A stretch of 64,000 nucleotides of DNA from DATCYZ01 sp036526195 (GCA_036526195.1 DATCYZ010000029.1:1-64000); one strand, 5' to 3'; numbered from the stretch's first letter, positions 26,306 through 35,767 are shown. The notes: generated by a model not told the origin, from the sequence alone. Program-made: numbers and translations.

Positions 26306-29300
26306 GTGCACCTGCCAGCCATCGCCTTGAACAGCCCGACCGACCCCGTCGTTGCGGTTGCACCATCCTGGACCGGCGCGCCGATCGAGCGCTTAGAGGA
26401 TGCCGCGCTGCTCACCGGCGCGGGCCGCTTCCTGGACGATCTCGGCGCGCCGCCGGGCACCCTGCACGCAGCCTTCGTGCGCTCGCCGCACGCGCACGCC
26501 CGCCTGCGCGCGATCGATGCGGCAGCCGCGCTCGCCCTGCCGGGCGTACGCGCCGTGCTGACCGGCGAAGACGTGCGGCGCTGGGCCGCCCCCTTCGTGG
26601 TCGGCGTCAAGGCGCCGATGGAGCACTGGTGCCTTGCCGTGGACAAGGTGCGCTATGTCGGCGAACCGGTGGCGGTGGTGGTCGCCGAAGACCGCTATCT
26701 CGCCGAGGACGGCGCCGAGCGCGTCTCGGTCGACTACGACGCGCTGCCAGCGGCCGTCAGCATCGAGGCCGCCATCGCCGCGGATGCGCCCTGCCTGCAC
26801 GAGGCCGTCGGCAGCAACGTGGTGAGCGATCGCAGCTTTCGCTACGGCGACCCGGAGGCGGCGTTTGCGCGCGCCACGCGACGGGTGCGCCTCACGGTGC
26901 GTTACCCGAGGAATTCCTGCACGCCGATCGAGGGCTTTGCCGCGGTCGCCGAGCACCACGCGGGCGGCAATACCTACGAGGTGCTGTCCAACTTCATGGG
27001 GCCGTTCTCGCTGCACGCCGTGATGGCGCTCGCGCTGAAGGTGCCCGGGTCCGGGCTGCGGCTGCGCACGCCGCCCGATTCCGGCGGCAGTTTCGGCGTG
27101 AAGCAGGCGATCTTCCCCTACCTCGTGGCGCTGTGCCTCGCCTCGCGCAAGGCCGGCGCGCCGGTGAAGTGGATCGAAGACCGGCTCGAGCACCTGGTGG
27201 CCGCGACCTCGGCCACCGGGCGCCTCGCCACCGTCGAGGCGGCGCTGGATGCCGAGGGCCGCATCCTCGCGCTCGACTTCGACCAGCTGGACGATGTCGG
27301 CGGCTACCTGCGCGCGCCAGAGCCGGCCACCTTCTATCGCATGCACGGCTGCCTCACCGGCGCCTATGCGGTGCCCAACCTGCGCGTGCGCAACCGCGTG
27401 GTGGTGACGTCCAAGACGCCCGCAGGCCTGGTGCGCGGCTTCGGCGGGCCGCAGGTGTACTTCGCGCTCGAGCGCCTGGTGCACGAGATCGCGCGCCAGC
27501 TCGAACTCGATCCGCTGGAGGTGATGCGACGCAACTTCATCGCCGCCGACGCCTTCCCCTATCGCGCGGCCGCCGGCGCGCTGCTCGACTCGGGCGACTA
27601 TCCGGCAGCCCTCGAGGCGGCCACGCGCGCGGGCGCGCTCGACGAACTCAAGGCACGCCGCGCACAGGCGCGGGCCGAGGGGCGGCTCTACGGCATCGGC
27701 TACGCGGCGATCGTCGAGCCCTCGATCTCGAACATGGGCTACATCACCACCGTGATGACGCCCGAGGCGCGCGAGAAGGCCGGGCCGAAGAACGGCGCCC
27801 TCGCAAGCGCGACGGTCGCCATCGACCTGCTCGGCAGCGTCACGGTCGGCGTCGCCTCGGTGCCGCAGGGACAGGGTCACGCCACGGTGCTCGCGCAGGT
27901 GGTCGCCGACGTATTCGGGCTGGCCCCGACGGACATCGCGGTCAACGTCGAGCTCGACACCCTGCGCGACGCCTGGTCTGTCGCCTCCGGGAATTATTCC
28001 AGCCGCTTCGCGGGCGCGGTGGCGGGCACCGCGCACCTTGCCGCGGTCCGGCTGCGCGAGAAGCTCGCGCGCGTGGCGGCGCCACTGCTCGGCTGCGAGG
28101 CGCAGGCCGTGGTGTTCGGAGGGGGGAAGGTCTGGCCGCGTGATGCGCCTGACAAGGCGCAGCGCTTCGCGCGCATCGCGAGCAGCGCGCATTGGGCGCC
28201 GGCGCGCGTGCCCGCCGGGCTCGAGCCCGGCTTGCGCGAAACCGTGTTCTGGACGCCGCCCGAACTCGAGGCGCCGGATGCCGGGGACCGGATCAACACC
28301 AGCGCCGCCTACGGCTTCGTCTTCGACCTGTGCGCGCTGGAGATCGACCGCGCGACCGGCAAGGTGAAGATCGACCGCTATGTCACCGCGCACGACGCCG
28401 GACGCCTGCTCAACCCGGCGCTCGCCGACGGACAGATCCGTGGCGGCTTCGCGCAGGCGCTCGGCGCGGCGCTGATGGAGGAGTTCGCCTACGCCCCGGA
28501 CGGCGCGTTCCTCTCGGGCACCTACGCCGATTACCTGGTGCCCACCGCGGTCGAGGTTCCGGACCCGGTGATCGTGCACCTCGAAACGCCCTCCCCCTTC
28601 ACGCCGCTGGGCGCGAAGGGCCTGGGCGAAGGCAACAACATGAGCACGCCCGCCTGCATCGCGAATGCGCTCGCCGATGCGCTCGGCGCCGCGGCACCGC
28701 CGGAAGCCATCGTGCTGCCGATGACCCCGCCGCGGATCCTTGCGCTGCTCGACCTGCCGGACCCGCCCCCTGCACGGCGCGGCGCCCCGGTCGCGGCGCC
28801 CCTGTCTGCCGACGGGCGCGCCTTGCGGATGTCCGGGTCGGTCCGCCTCGCCGCGTCCCCGGAGGCGGTGTTCGAAGTGCTGCTTGATCCGGGTGCGCTG
28901 GCTGACGTGATCCCGGGCTGCCATGCCCTGACAGCCACGGGCGAGCACCGCTACAGCGCCGACGTGACCCTCGGCATCGGCATGATCCGCGCGCGCTACC
29001 GCGCCGAAGTGGCGCTCTCGGAGATCGACGCGCCACGCGCCCTGCGCCTCGCCGGGCGTGGCATCGGCCCGCTGGGCGCGGCCGAAGGCAGCGGCGAGGT
29101 GCGTCTTTCGCCGGTGGCGGGCGGCACGCAACTCGACTACGACTACGCAGTGGCGGTGAGCGGCAAGGTGGCGGCGATCGGCGGCCGCATGCTCGAGGGC
29201 GCGGCGCGCGTCATCCTCGCGCAGCTCTTCGAGCGACTCGACCGCCGGGCGCAGGGCGCGCAGGCGCCGGGGTCGCCCACGGTCTGGCAGCGGCTGTTGC

Positions 29301-29323
29301 GCCGGCTCGGGATCGGCGCATGA
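26306..29323 (+). CDS. CoxL-CoxG fusion Mo-hydroxylase large subunit, locus 3
   Basis: This 1005-residue protein is longer than a CoxL (about 780-800). Residues about 1-815 form the catalytic subunit: VRGFGGPQVY loop with Arg377, a variant PDSGGSFGVK in place of PDVGGGFG, and the catalytic Glu775 in GLGEGNNMS. Residues about 839-980 are a CoxG/SRPBCC domain (MSGSVRLAASPEAVFEVLLDP...VIPGC...GKVAAIGGRML). No stop or frameshift separates them. No ATG precedes the conserved start, so I use the GTG at 26306; TTG at 26327 is the alternative and no clear ribosome site is visible. CoxG proteins tether CO-dehydrogenase-type enzymes to the membrane and quinone. Confidence 0.88.
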   Translation: MHLPAIALNSPTDPVVAVAPSWTGAPIERLEDAALLTGAGRFLDDLGAPPGTLHAAFVRSPHAHARLRAIDAAAALALPGVRAVLTGEDVRRWAAPFVVGVKAPMEHWCLAVDKVRYVGEPVAVVVAEDRYLAEDGAERVSVDYDALPAAVSIEAAIAADAPCLHEAVGSNVVSDRSFRYGDPEAAFARATRRVRLTVRYPRNSCTPIEGFAAVAEHHAGGNTYEVLSNFMGPFSLHAVMALALKVPGSGLRLRTPPDSGGSFGVKQAIFPYLVALCLASRKAGAPVKWIEDRLEHLVAATSATGRLATVEAALDAEGRILALDFDQLDDVGGYLRAPEPATFYRMHGCLTGAYAVPNLRVRNRVVVTSKTPAGLVRGFGGPQVYFALERLVHEIARQLELDPLEVMRRNFIAADAFPYRAAAGALLDSGDYPAALEAATRAGALDELKARRAQARAEGRLYGIGYAAIVEPSISNMGYITTVMTPEAREKAGPKNGALASATVAIDLLGSVTVGVASVPQGQGHATVLAQVVADVFGLAPTDIAVNVELDTLRDAWSVASGNYSSRFAGAVAGTAHLAAVRLREKLARVAAPLLGCEAQAVVFGGGKVWPRDAPDKAQRFARIASSAHWAPARVPAGLEPGLRETVFWTPPELEAPDAGDRINTSAAYGFVFDLCALEIDRATGKVKIDRYVTAHDAGRLLNPALADGQIRGGFAQALGAALMEEFAYAPDGAFLSGTYADYLVPTAVEVPDPVIVHLETPSPFTPLGAKGLGEGNNMSTPACIANALADALGAAAPPEAIVLPMTPPRILALLDLPDPPPARRGAPVAAPLSADGRALRMSGSVRLAASPEAVFEVLLDPGALADVIPGCHALTATGEHRYSADVTLGIGMIRARYRAEVALSEIDAPRALRLAGRGIGPLGAAEGSGEVRLSPVAGGTQLDYDYAVAVSGKVAAIGGRMLEGAARVILAQLFERLDRRAQGAQAPGSPTVWQRLLRRLGIGA

Positions 29324-30135
29324 AGCCGGCCGCCCTCGATTACGTTCGCGCCGAGTCGCCCGACGAGGCCGTGGCGCTGCTCGCGGAATACGGCGAGGAC
29401 GCGCGCGTGCTGGCCGGCGGCCAGTCGCTGATGGCGGTGCTCAACATGCGGCTCGCCGAGCCCCGGGTCCTGGTCGACATTCACCGGGTGCAGGCGCTGG
29501 CCGTCATCGCGGATGGCGCGCAGCTGCAGGTCGGCGCCGCGGTCACCCAGGCGGCGCTCGAGCGCCACCCGATGCTCGGGCGATCGGCGCCCCTGCTTGC
29601 GCAGGCGCTGCCGCACCTGGGCCATTTCCAGACCCGCAATCGCGGCACCGTCTGCGGCTCGATCGCGCATGCGGATCCGAGCGCCGAGCTTCCGCTGTGT
29701 CTCGCGACCCTCGGCGGCACGGTGCTGCTGCGCTCGGCGCGCGGTGCCCGGCGCGTGGCGGCGCAGGACTTCTTCGCGGGCATGCTGCAGACCGCGCGCG
29801 CCGCGGACGAACTGCTGGAGGCCGTGCAGTTTCCGCCGGCCGCGGCGGGCGAACGGCACGGCTTCACGGAGGTGTCGATGCGCCACGGCGATTTCGCCCT
29901 CGTGGCGCTGGCCGCCGTCGTCGGAGAAGACACGATCCGGCTCGGCGTCGGCGGTGTCGGCGATCGCCCCGTCGTCGCGCGCTGGTCGCGCCTCGCGGGC
30001 TCGGCCCTCGAGGATGCGCTCAACCAGCTGGCCTGGGACCTCGATGCGCGCGACGACCATCATGCGAGCGCGCGCTATCGCCGCCACCTGGTGCGCACAC
30101 TGGGAAATCGCCTCATTGGAGACCTGTCCGCATGA
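29320..30135 (+). CDS. Mo-hydroxylase FAD subunit (CoxM type), locus 3
   Basis: The 271-residue FAD subunit has LAGGQSLMAVLNMRL at residues 31-45. The second flavin motif reads TVCGSIAHADPSAE, an Ile-Gly to Val-Cys variant of the common TIGGS. The ATG overlaps the CoxL-CoxG stop by 4 bp and the stop overlaps the CoxS ATG by 4 bp, so the three subunits are made in a coupled L-M-S order. Confidence 0.93.
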   Translation: MKPAALDYVRAESPDEAVALLAEYGEDARVLAGGQSLMAVLNMRLAEPRVLVDIHRVQALAVIADGAQLQVGAAVTQAALERHPMLGRSAPLLAQALPHLGHFQTRNRGTVCGSIAHADPSAELPLCLATLGGTVLLRSARGARRVAAQDFFAGMLQTARAADELLEAVQFPPAAAGERHGFTEVSMRHGDFALVALAAVVGEDTIRLGVGGVGDRPVVARWSRLAGSALEDALNQLAWDLDARDDHHASARYRRHLVRTLGNRLIGDLSA

Positions 30136-30653
30136 AGCGCTACGCACGTGACACGCTGCACCGTGTCGAAATCGTCCTGAACGGCGCCACGCGCAGTGCG
30201 CACTGCGCCTCGCGCATGCTGCTCTCGGACTTCCTGCGAGAGGCACTCGGCGCGACCGGCGTGCATGTCGGCTGCGAGCATGGCGTGTGCGGCGCCTGCA
30301 CGGTGCGCATCGACGGCGTCGCGCAGCGCAGCTGCCTCGCCCTGGCGGTCAGTGCCGACGGCCGGCGCGTCGACACCGTCGAAGGCCTTGCCCGGCCGGA
30401 CGGTTCCGGCGACCCCGGCCTGAGCGACCTGCAACTGGCGTTTCGCCGCCACCACGCCCTGCAATGCGGGTTCTGCACGCCGGGCATCCTGATGTCGGCA
30501 GCCGAGTTTCTCGAGCGCGTGCCGCAGCCCGACGAAACCGCGGTGCGAGAGATGCTCTCCGGCCACTTGTGCCGCTGCACGGGCTACAGCGGCATCGTGC
30601 AGGCGATCCTCGAGGTGGCCGGCCAGCGCGCGAAGGATGTCTCCCATGCTTGA
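30132..30653 (+). CDS. Mo-hydroxylase small subunit, two [2Fe-2S] (CoxS type), locus 3
   Basis: The 173-residue subunit has first-cluster cysteines Cys48, Cys53, Cys56 and Cys68, and second-cluster cysteines Cys112, Cys115, Cys147 and Cys149. The ATG is within the CoxM stop overlap (30132-30135). A short N-terminal extension (MKRYARDTLHRV) precedes the ferredoxin fold. Its 3' end overlaps the acyl-CoA ligase start. Confidence 0.94.
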   Translation: MKRYARDTLHRVEIVLNGATRSAHCASRMLLSDFLREALGATGVHVGCEHGVCGACTVRIDGVAQRSCLALAVSADGRRVDTVEGLARPDGSGDPGLSDLQLAFRRHHALQCGFCTPGILMSAAEFLERVPQPDETAVREMLSGHLCRCTGYSGIVQAILEVAGQRAKDVSHA

Positions 30654-32181
30654 TCTCGGCCGCACCTTCCTGCAAAGCGTCGAGCGCCGGCCCGAGGCAG
30701 GCGCCCTGGTCGATGGCGACCTGCGCCTGCGCTATGCCGAATGGCTGCCGCGCATCGGCTCGCTCGCGCGCGCGCTGCACGGCCTCGGCCTGCGCAAGGG
30801 CGATCACCTGCTTGCGGTCATGCAGAATCGCTGGGAGATGGCGACGCTGCACTGGGCCTGCCAGTTTGCAGGCGTCATCATCACGCCGCTCAACTGGCGG
30901 GCCAAGGCGGACGAGATCGAGTACTGCCTCGAGGATTCCGGTGCGAAAGTGCTGGTGTTCGACGCCTCGAGCGCGGCGGCGGTCGGCGAAGCGCCGCGCG
31001 CGGCGAAGCTGCCCCGCATCGTCGCCGGCCTCGATATTGCCGGGGCGACGGCCTTCGAGACCCTGTGTGGCGAGAGCGGCCTGACGCCGGACCCGGTCGC
31101 CGGCGCCGAAGACTGGTCGCTGATGCTCTACACCTCCGGCACCACCGGGCGCCCGAAGGGCGTGCCGCGACGCCATCGCGCAGAGCGGGCGGCCGCGCTG
31201 GCCCACGTCGCGCAGAACGCCTACCTCACGGGCGAGCGCACGCTCGGCGTGATGCCGCTCTACCACACCATGGGGGTGCGCTCGCTGCTGGCGATGGCGC
31301 TGATCGACGGCTGCTTCATCTGCCTGCCGCGCTTCGACGTGCCGAGCGCGCTGCGCCTCATCGCCGCCGAGAAGATCAGCAACCTGTACCTGGTGCCGAC
31401 GCTGTACCACGACCTGATCGGGCACCCGGATTTCGCCACCACCGATGTGCGGTCCGTGCGCAAGCTCGGCTATGCCGGCGCGCCGATGACCGATGCGCTG
31501 CTCGGAAGGCTGGTCGAGGCCTTCAAGCCCGACCTGTTCGTCAACCACTACGGCTCCTCCGAGATCTACACCTTCACCATCGACCAGAAGGCGGCGGCGA
31601 AGCCCGGCTCGGCCGGGCGCGCGGGGATCAATGCGCGCGTGCGCGTGGTCAGGCTCGACGCCAAGACCCCGCAGGACCTCGCCGCGCCGAACGAGGAAGG
31701 CCAGATCATCGCCGACCTCTCGGGCGACGAGTCCTTCGAGGGCTACTGGAACCGGCCCGATGCCAACGCCAAGTCGCTGCGCGAGGGCTGGTACTTCACC
31801 GGCGACACCGGCCTGCTCGACCGGGACGGCGACCTGTTCGTCACCGGCCGCGTCGACGACATGATCATTTCCGGCGGCGAGAACATCTCGCCGGTCGACA
31901 TCGAGTCGGTGCTTTCTCTGCACCCGGCGGTCGACGACGTCGCGGTCGCCGGCCTGAAGGACGAACGCTGGGGCCAGAAAGTGGTCGCCTTCATCAAGCG
32001 CCGCGCGGACGTGGACGACGCCGCGCTCGACGCCCATTGCAGGACGTCCGAACTGCCGAACTACAAGCGACCGCGCGAGTACGTGTTCGTCGCGGACATC
32101 CCGAAATCCCCCGTCGGCAAGATCCTGCGCCGCAAGCTCGTCGCCGGGGAGTACGAACCAGACAAAGGAGCTTCTTCATGA
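30646..32181 (+). CDS. Aryl/acyl-CoA ligase (AMP-binding)
   Basis: The 511-residue adenylate-forming ligase has the P-loop YTSGTTGRPKG, HYGSSEIYTF as A5 motif, YFTGDTGLLDRDGDLFVTGR hinge and the catalytic Lys in SPVGKILRRKL. The overall pattern is closest to benzoate/4-chlorobenzoate-type CoA ligases. I chose the ATG at 30646 because GAAGGA (30632-30637) precedes it by 8 bp; an in-frame ATG lies three codons upstream. It is coupled to the Mo-hydroxylase subunits before it and to the hydratase after it. Confidence 0.9.
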   Translation: MLDLGRTFLQSVERRPEAGALVDGDLRLRYAEWLPRIGSLARALHGLGLRKGDHLLAVMQNRWEMATLHWACQFAGVIITPLNWRAKADEIEYCLEDSGAKVLVFDASSAAAVGEAPRAAKLPRIVAGLDIAGATAFETLCGESGLTPDPVAGAEDWSLMLYTSGTTGRPKGVPRRHRAERAAALAHVAQNAYLTGERTLGVMPLYHTMGVRSLLAMALIDGCFICLPRFDVPSALRLIAAEKISNLYLVPTLYHDLIGHPDFATTDVRSVRKLGYAGAPMTDALLGRLVEAFKPDLFVNHYGSSEIYTFTIDQKAAAKPGSAGRAGINARVRVVRLDAKTPQDLAAPNEEGQIIADLSGDESFEGYWNRPDANAKSLREGWYFTGDTGLLDRDGDLFVTGRVDDMIISGGENISPVDIESVLSLHPAVDDVAVAGLKDERWGQKVVAFIKRRADVDDAALDAHCRTSELPNYKRPREYVFVADIPKSPVGKILRRKLVAGEYEPDKGASS

Positions 32182-32984
32182 CCGCACTCACCCATCCCGC
32201 CGCCGGATTGCTGGCCAACCTCGACGGCTTTCGCGTCGAGGTCGACGCGGCGAAGCAGCGCGGCGACATCATCCTCGCGCGGCCGCCGCTCAACGTGATC
32301 CGCATGCCGCAACGCGAGCAGCTGCGTGCCGTGTTCGAAGCGCTCGACCTGCATCCGGACGTGCGGGTGATCGTGCTGCGCGCCGATGGCGAGCATTTCT
32401 CCAGCGGCGGCGACATCAAGGGCTTCCTTGAAGCCAGCCCCGAGACGGTCTCGAAGCTTGCCTGGAACATGGCGGCGCCGGCGCGCTGCGCCAAGCCGGT
32501 GATCGCCGCCAACCGCGGCTATTGCTTCGGCGTCGGCTTCGAGGTGTCGCTCGCCTGCGACTTCCGCATCGGCTCGGAGACCGCGCTCTACGCCCTGCCC
32601 GAGCAGAAGCTCGGCCAGATTCCCGGCTCGGGCGGCTCGGCGCGCCTGCAGAAGATGGTCGGGCTGACACGCACCAAGGACATCGTCATGCGCTCGCGCC
32701 GCATCCCGGCGAAGCAGGCTTTCGACTGGGGCGTGATCACCGAATGCGTGCCGGACGCCGACCTCGAGAAGGCGACCGACGCGCTGGTGGCCGAACTGGT
32801 CGAATTTGCGCCGCTTGCGCAACGCACCGCGAAGAAGCTGCTGAACGACACCGAGGACGCGACCCTGTCGCTCGCCATCGAGATGGAAGGGCACTGCTAC
32901 AGCCGGCTGCGCACCTCGGACGACTTCCGCGAGGGCGTGGACGCGTTCCACGCCAAGCGCAAGCCCGCCTTCAAGGGCAGCTGA
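32178..32984 (+). CDS. Enoyl-CoA hydratase/isomerase (crotonase) family protein
   Basis: The 268-residue crotonase-fold protein has the oxyanion-hole segments HFSSGGDIKGF and NRGYCFGVGFEVSLACD. Both catalytic glutamates of enoyl-CoA hydratase are kept, the Glu of GVGFEVS and the Glu of LPEQKLGQIPGSGG, so hydration or a related CoA-thioester reaction is likely. AAAGGAG precedes the ATG, which overlaps the ligase stop by 4 bp. It ends the operon and faces the convergent hypothetical gene. Confidence 0.88.
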   Translation: MTALTHPAAGLLANLDGFRVEVDAAKQRGDIILARPPLNVIRMPQREQLRAVFEALDLHPDVRVIVLRADGEHFSSGGDIKGFLEASPETVSKLAWNMAAPARCAKPVIAANRGYCFGVGFEVSLACDFRIGSETALYALPEQKLGQIPGSGGSARLQKMVGLTRTKDIVMRSRRIPAKQAFDWGVITECVPDADLEKATDALVAELVEFAPLAQRTAKKLLNDTEDATLSLAIEMEGHCYSRLRTSDDFREGVDAFHAKRKPAFKGS

Positions 32985-33008
32985 GGCGTCCCGCGGCGCG
33001 CGGGCGGC

Positions 33009-33665
33009 TCAGTCCGCCGCCCGTGCCAGCACGTAGTCGACCGTAAAGGCGTCGACGAACACGTCCTGCCACGCGCCGGCCTCGGTGGCGATCGCCGCGC
33101 GCAGCATCGAGCCGTCCACGACCGCTTCGAGCGAGCATTCCACCAGCAGCAGCCAGCGCTGCGCGCCCGGCCCGCCGCCGTAAATCTTGCGCTCCGAGGT
33201 CTGGATGCCGGAGATCTCGCTATCGATGCCGAAGAACCGCGTCCGGCCGGCGCCTGCCAATCCGGAGATCCGCCCGACCAGGCCCTCGGGTTGCGACGCG
33301 GCATTGAAGCGCACCGAGACCATGCAGGGAAAGCGGAACAGGTCGACCGCGCCCCGCGCTTCGAGCAGGCGGTAGATGTTGCGCGCCGGCTCGCGGAAGT
33401 TCGGCAGGGACTCGCGGGTCCAGGCCGTGGGCGCGTTCAGGCGGGCGAGGTAGGCTTCGCTGCCGAGCACCGCCGGATCCCGCGTCTCGTACATCATCAG
33501 GAAGAAGTCCCGGCTGCCGTTGCCGAGGTAGCGCTGCCCCGCCCGAAAACCCGGGATCGAGACCCGCTCGGGCATGTGCTCGGCGTTGTGCCAGCTGCGA
33601 AACCGCTCCAGATAGGACGGTTCGATCTTCGCCCAGAACGCCATCAGGCCGGTGCCCTCGCCCAT
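33009..33665 (-). CDS. Unknown protein, predicted dimeric alpha/beta-barrel (EthD-like)
   Basis: The 218-residue protein contains RFRSWHNAEHMPERVSIPGFRAGQRYLG near the N-terminus, a pattern seen in EthD/antibiotic-monooxygenase-like ferredoxin-fold proteins. A second, weaker repeat of similar length follows (VSVRFNAASQ...). Two fused ferredoxin-like halves would give one barrel. No catalytic residue set is recognisable. It is third in a leftward operon with the epimerase and the DapA-like enzyme, starting 2 bp after the epimerase stop. Confidence 0.6.
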   Translation of the reverse strand: MGEGTGLMAFWAKIEPSYLERFRSWHNAEHMPERVSIPGFRAGQRYLGNGSRDFFLMMYETRDPAVLGSEAYLARLNAPTAWTRESLPNFREPARNIYRLLEARGAVDLFRFPCMVSVRFNAASQPEGLVGRISGLAGAGRTRFFGIDSEISGIQTSERKIYGGGPGAQRWLLLVECSLEAVVDGSMLRAAIATEAGAWQDVFVDAFTVDYVLARAAD

Positions 33666-33667
33666 GC

Positions 33668-34720
33668 TCAGAACCGTCCGCCGCGTTCTTCGTAATGCGT
33701 CGGCTTGTCGTGCGAGGGCATGTCGCGCCCGACCCAGTCGGCGGTCCAGTCGATCATCTTCGCCAGCGGCACCACCGGATTGCCGAACAGGCGCTGCGCC
33801 GCAAGCGTGTTGTTGATCCAGCCCTCGTCCGACTCGACGCCCTCGAACAGGGGCTCGATGCCGAATCGTCTGCCGAATTCGGTCGCCAGCATGCGCACGC
33901 TGGCAAGCTCCGGCCCGCCGATGTTAAGCGGCGTGGTCGGCGTCGTGCAGTGCAGGAGCGAGCGCAGGATCTGCGCGCTCGAATCTCCCTGCCAGATCAC
34001 GCTCGCATGCCCGGCCGCCAGCGGGATGGTTTTTCGTTCCTTCACCCAGCGCGCGATGTCATGGAGCACGCCGTAGCGCAGGTCGATCGCGTAGTTGAGC
34101 CGCATCAGCCGCCCCGGCGTGCCGTGCTGCAGGCTGTGGTAGCGGAACATGCGCTCGCGCCCGACGCAGGAATTGGCATAGTCGCCGAGCGGCCGCGGCT
34201 CGACCGACTCGTCCCAGCCGTGGCTCGCCACCGGCGCGAAGCCGTACACGCACAGGGTCGAAAAGGCCACGATGCGCGAGGCCGGGTAGCGCTCGGCCAC
34301 CATGGCCGGCACCTTGACGTTCATCGCCCAGGCAAACGACGGGTCGGTCTCGGTGCCGAACTTCTTGCCCGCCATGTAGACCACGTTCGGCGCATCGGGA
34401 AGTTTCGCGAGCTGCTCGCGTTCGAGCAGGTCGCAGCTCACGGTCTCGATCTCCGCGGCCTCGAGACCGCGCTTCACCGCCGGGTCGCTGAAGCGCGCGA
34501 CGCCGATCACCCGCTTGCCCGGCGCGGCGCGCTTGGCCAGCCGGGCCAGCGTCGGACCGACCTTGCCGCCGACGCCCAGCACCAAGATGTCGCCCTCGAG
34601 CCGGGCAAAGTCGTCGATCAGGGGCTGGCTCGGGCGCGAGAGCAGTTCCTCGAGATGGTCCACGTCCTCGACGCGGTCCGGCAGGGTCTCGAACGACAGC
34701 AGATCGCCACGCGCGTCCAT
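33668..34720 (-). CDS. NAD-dependent epimerase/dehydratase family protein, Lys replaced
   Basis: The 350-residue extended SDR has VLGVGGKVGPTLARLA (residues 47-62) as NAD-binding motif, FSTLCVYG as the Ser/Thr strand and Tyr181 in the active-site helix. The helix reads YANSC, so the Lys of YxxxK is Cys185. The 40 residues before the Rossmann fold are an unusual acidic extension. The ATG shares a base with the stop of the DapA-like gene (TGATG at 34722-34718). A reduced or altered activity is possible. Confidence 0.82.
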   Translation of the reverse strand: MDARGDLLSFETLPDRVEDVDHLEELLSRPSQPLIDDFARLEGDILVLGVGGKVGPTLARLAKRAAPGKRVIGVARFSDPAVKRGLEAAEIETVSCDLLEREQLAKLPDAPNVVYMAGKKFGTETDPSFAWAMNVKVPAMVAERYPASRIVAFSTLCVYGFAPVASHGWDESVEPRPLGDYANSCVGRERMFRYHSLQHGTPGRLMRLNYAIDLRYGVLHDIARWVKERKTIPLAAGHASVIWQGDSSAQILRSLLHCTTPTTPLNIGGPELASVRMLATEFGRRFGIEPLFEGVESDEGWINNTLAAQRLFGNPVVPLAKMIDWTADWVGRDMPSHDKPTHYEERGGRF

Positions 34721-35679
34721 CAGGCCGCCTTCTTCACTTTTCCACCCTCGCTCAGCAACCCGGCCGCCACCAGCGCCGACCGGATGCGCCCGATCTCGGC
34801 GTCGGAGAGCTTCGCCAGCGGCGGGCGCACGGTGGCGCGCGGCAGCTTGCCGAGCAGCACCAGCGCTTCCTTCATCCGGTTGTGCATGTCGACCCAAGGC
34901 TCGCTGTAGAACACCTCGGCCGTCGGCCAGATGCGGTCGTTCAGGCAACGGGCGGTGGCGAGGTCATTGGCCTGCACCGCGCGGAACAGCTGCGCCTGCA
35001 GGTCTGCAATCACCGAGCCGCTGCCCGAGAGCAGGCCGTTGCAGCCGAGCACCAGCGAACTCATCAGCCAGGCGCTGTGGGTGGTCAGCACGTTCACGAC
35101 CGGGGAACGCGCCTGCAGCACGCGGATCTGGCGCTCGTGCAGTTGCGGATTGGCGCACCAGTCCTTGATCGCCCGGATCGTCGGCACCGCGTCGATCAGG
35201 CGCTCCAGCGTCGCAAGCGAATACCCCTGGCCGCCGGCCGGCGGGTACTGGAAGACGATCAGCGGCAGGTCGCTCGCATCCGCGATGCGCCGGAAATGCT
35301 CGATCACCATCTCTGGACGGTGACCGAAGGTGAACACCCCGGAAGGAAACACCAGCAGCGCCGAGGCGCCGCCTGCCTGCGCCATCTTCGCCAGGCGCGC
35401 CGCTTCCAGCGCGCCCTCGGCATAGATGCCGTTGACCAGCGGCATGCGAGCCCCGATCTCGTCCTGCGTCAGGTCCAGCACGCGCCGCTGTTCGTCGAAG
35501 GTGCAGGCCGCCACCTCGGAGGCATGGGCATTGATGGTGATCGCGGACACGCCTTCGACCGCGGCGAGGTCGCGCAGGTGCGAGCGGTACGAGGCCTCGT
35601 CGATTGACAGGTCCTCGTGGAACGGCAGCAGCGCCGCCGGGATGACGCCGTGCGGGATGTAGTCCTGGTGTCTTGGCAT
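34720..35679 (-). CDS. Dihydrodipicolinate synthase/N-acetylneuraminate lyase family protein
   Basis: The 319-residue class I aldolase-type TIM barrel has HGVIPAALLPFHEDLSID at the start, the catalytic Tyr in IVFQYPPAGG and the Schiff-base Lys in TIRAIKDW. Members cleave or condense pyruvate or other 2-keto acids. The usual GxxGE motif before the substrate loop is altered to INAHASEV, typical of catabolic family members, not DapA itself. AGGAGG precedes the ATG at 35679. It is first in a three-gene leftward operon next to catabolic genes. Confidence 0.85.
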   Translation of the reverse strand: MPRHQDYIPHGVIPAALLPFHEDLSIDEASYRSHLRDLAAVEGVSAITINAHASEVAACTFDEQRRVLDLTQDEIGARMPLVNGIYAEGALEAARLAKMAQAGGASALLVFPSGVFTFGHRPEMVIEHFRRIADASDLPLIVFQYPPAGGQGYSLATLERLIDAVPTIRAIKDWCANPQLHERQIRVLQARSPVVNVLTTHSAWLMSSLVLGCNGLLSGSGSVIADLQAQLFRAVQANDLATARCLNDRIWPTAEVFYSEPWVDMHNRMKEALVLLGKLPRATVRPPLAKLSDAEIGRIRSALVAAGLLSEGGKVKKAA

Positions 35680-35767
35680 GTGGTCCTCCTGTGCGTGCAA
35701 CGATGATACCCGCTCGGCATTGCGCCGCCCCCACGCCGCGGGGGTGGAATTTGAAACGCCCGACGCG

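Noticed and set aside
26306..29323. Frameshift or missed stop joining coxL and coxG
   Set aside because: The frame is continuous, composition is even, and the domains are joined by a plausible linker of about 20 residues; downstream genes keep ATGA coupling to the end of the fusion.
35700..35767. Hairpin CCCC-GCGGCGT-GGGG after gcvT as a terminator
   Set aside because: Only a 4-bp stem without a T run; not strong enough to call.
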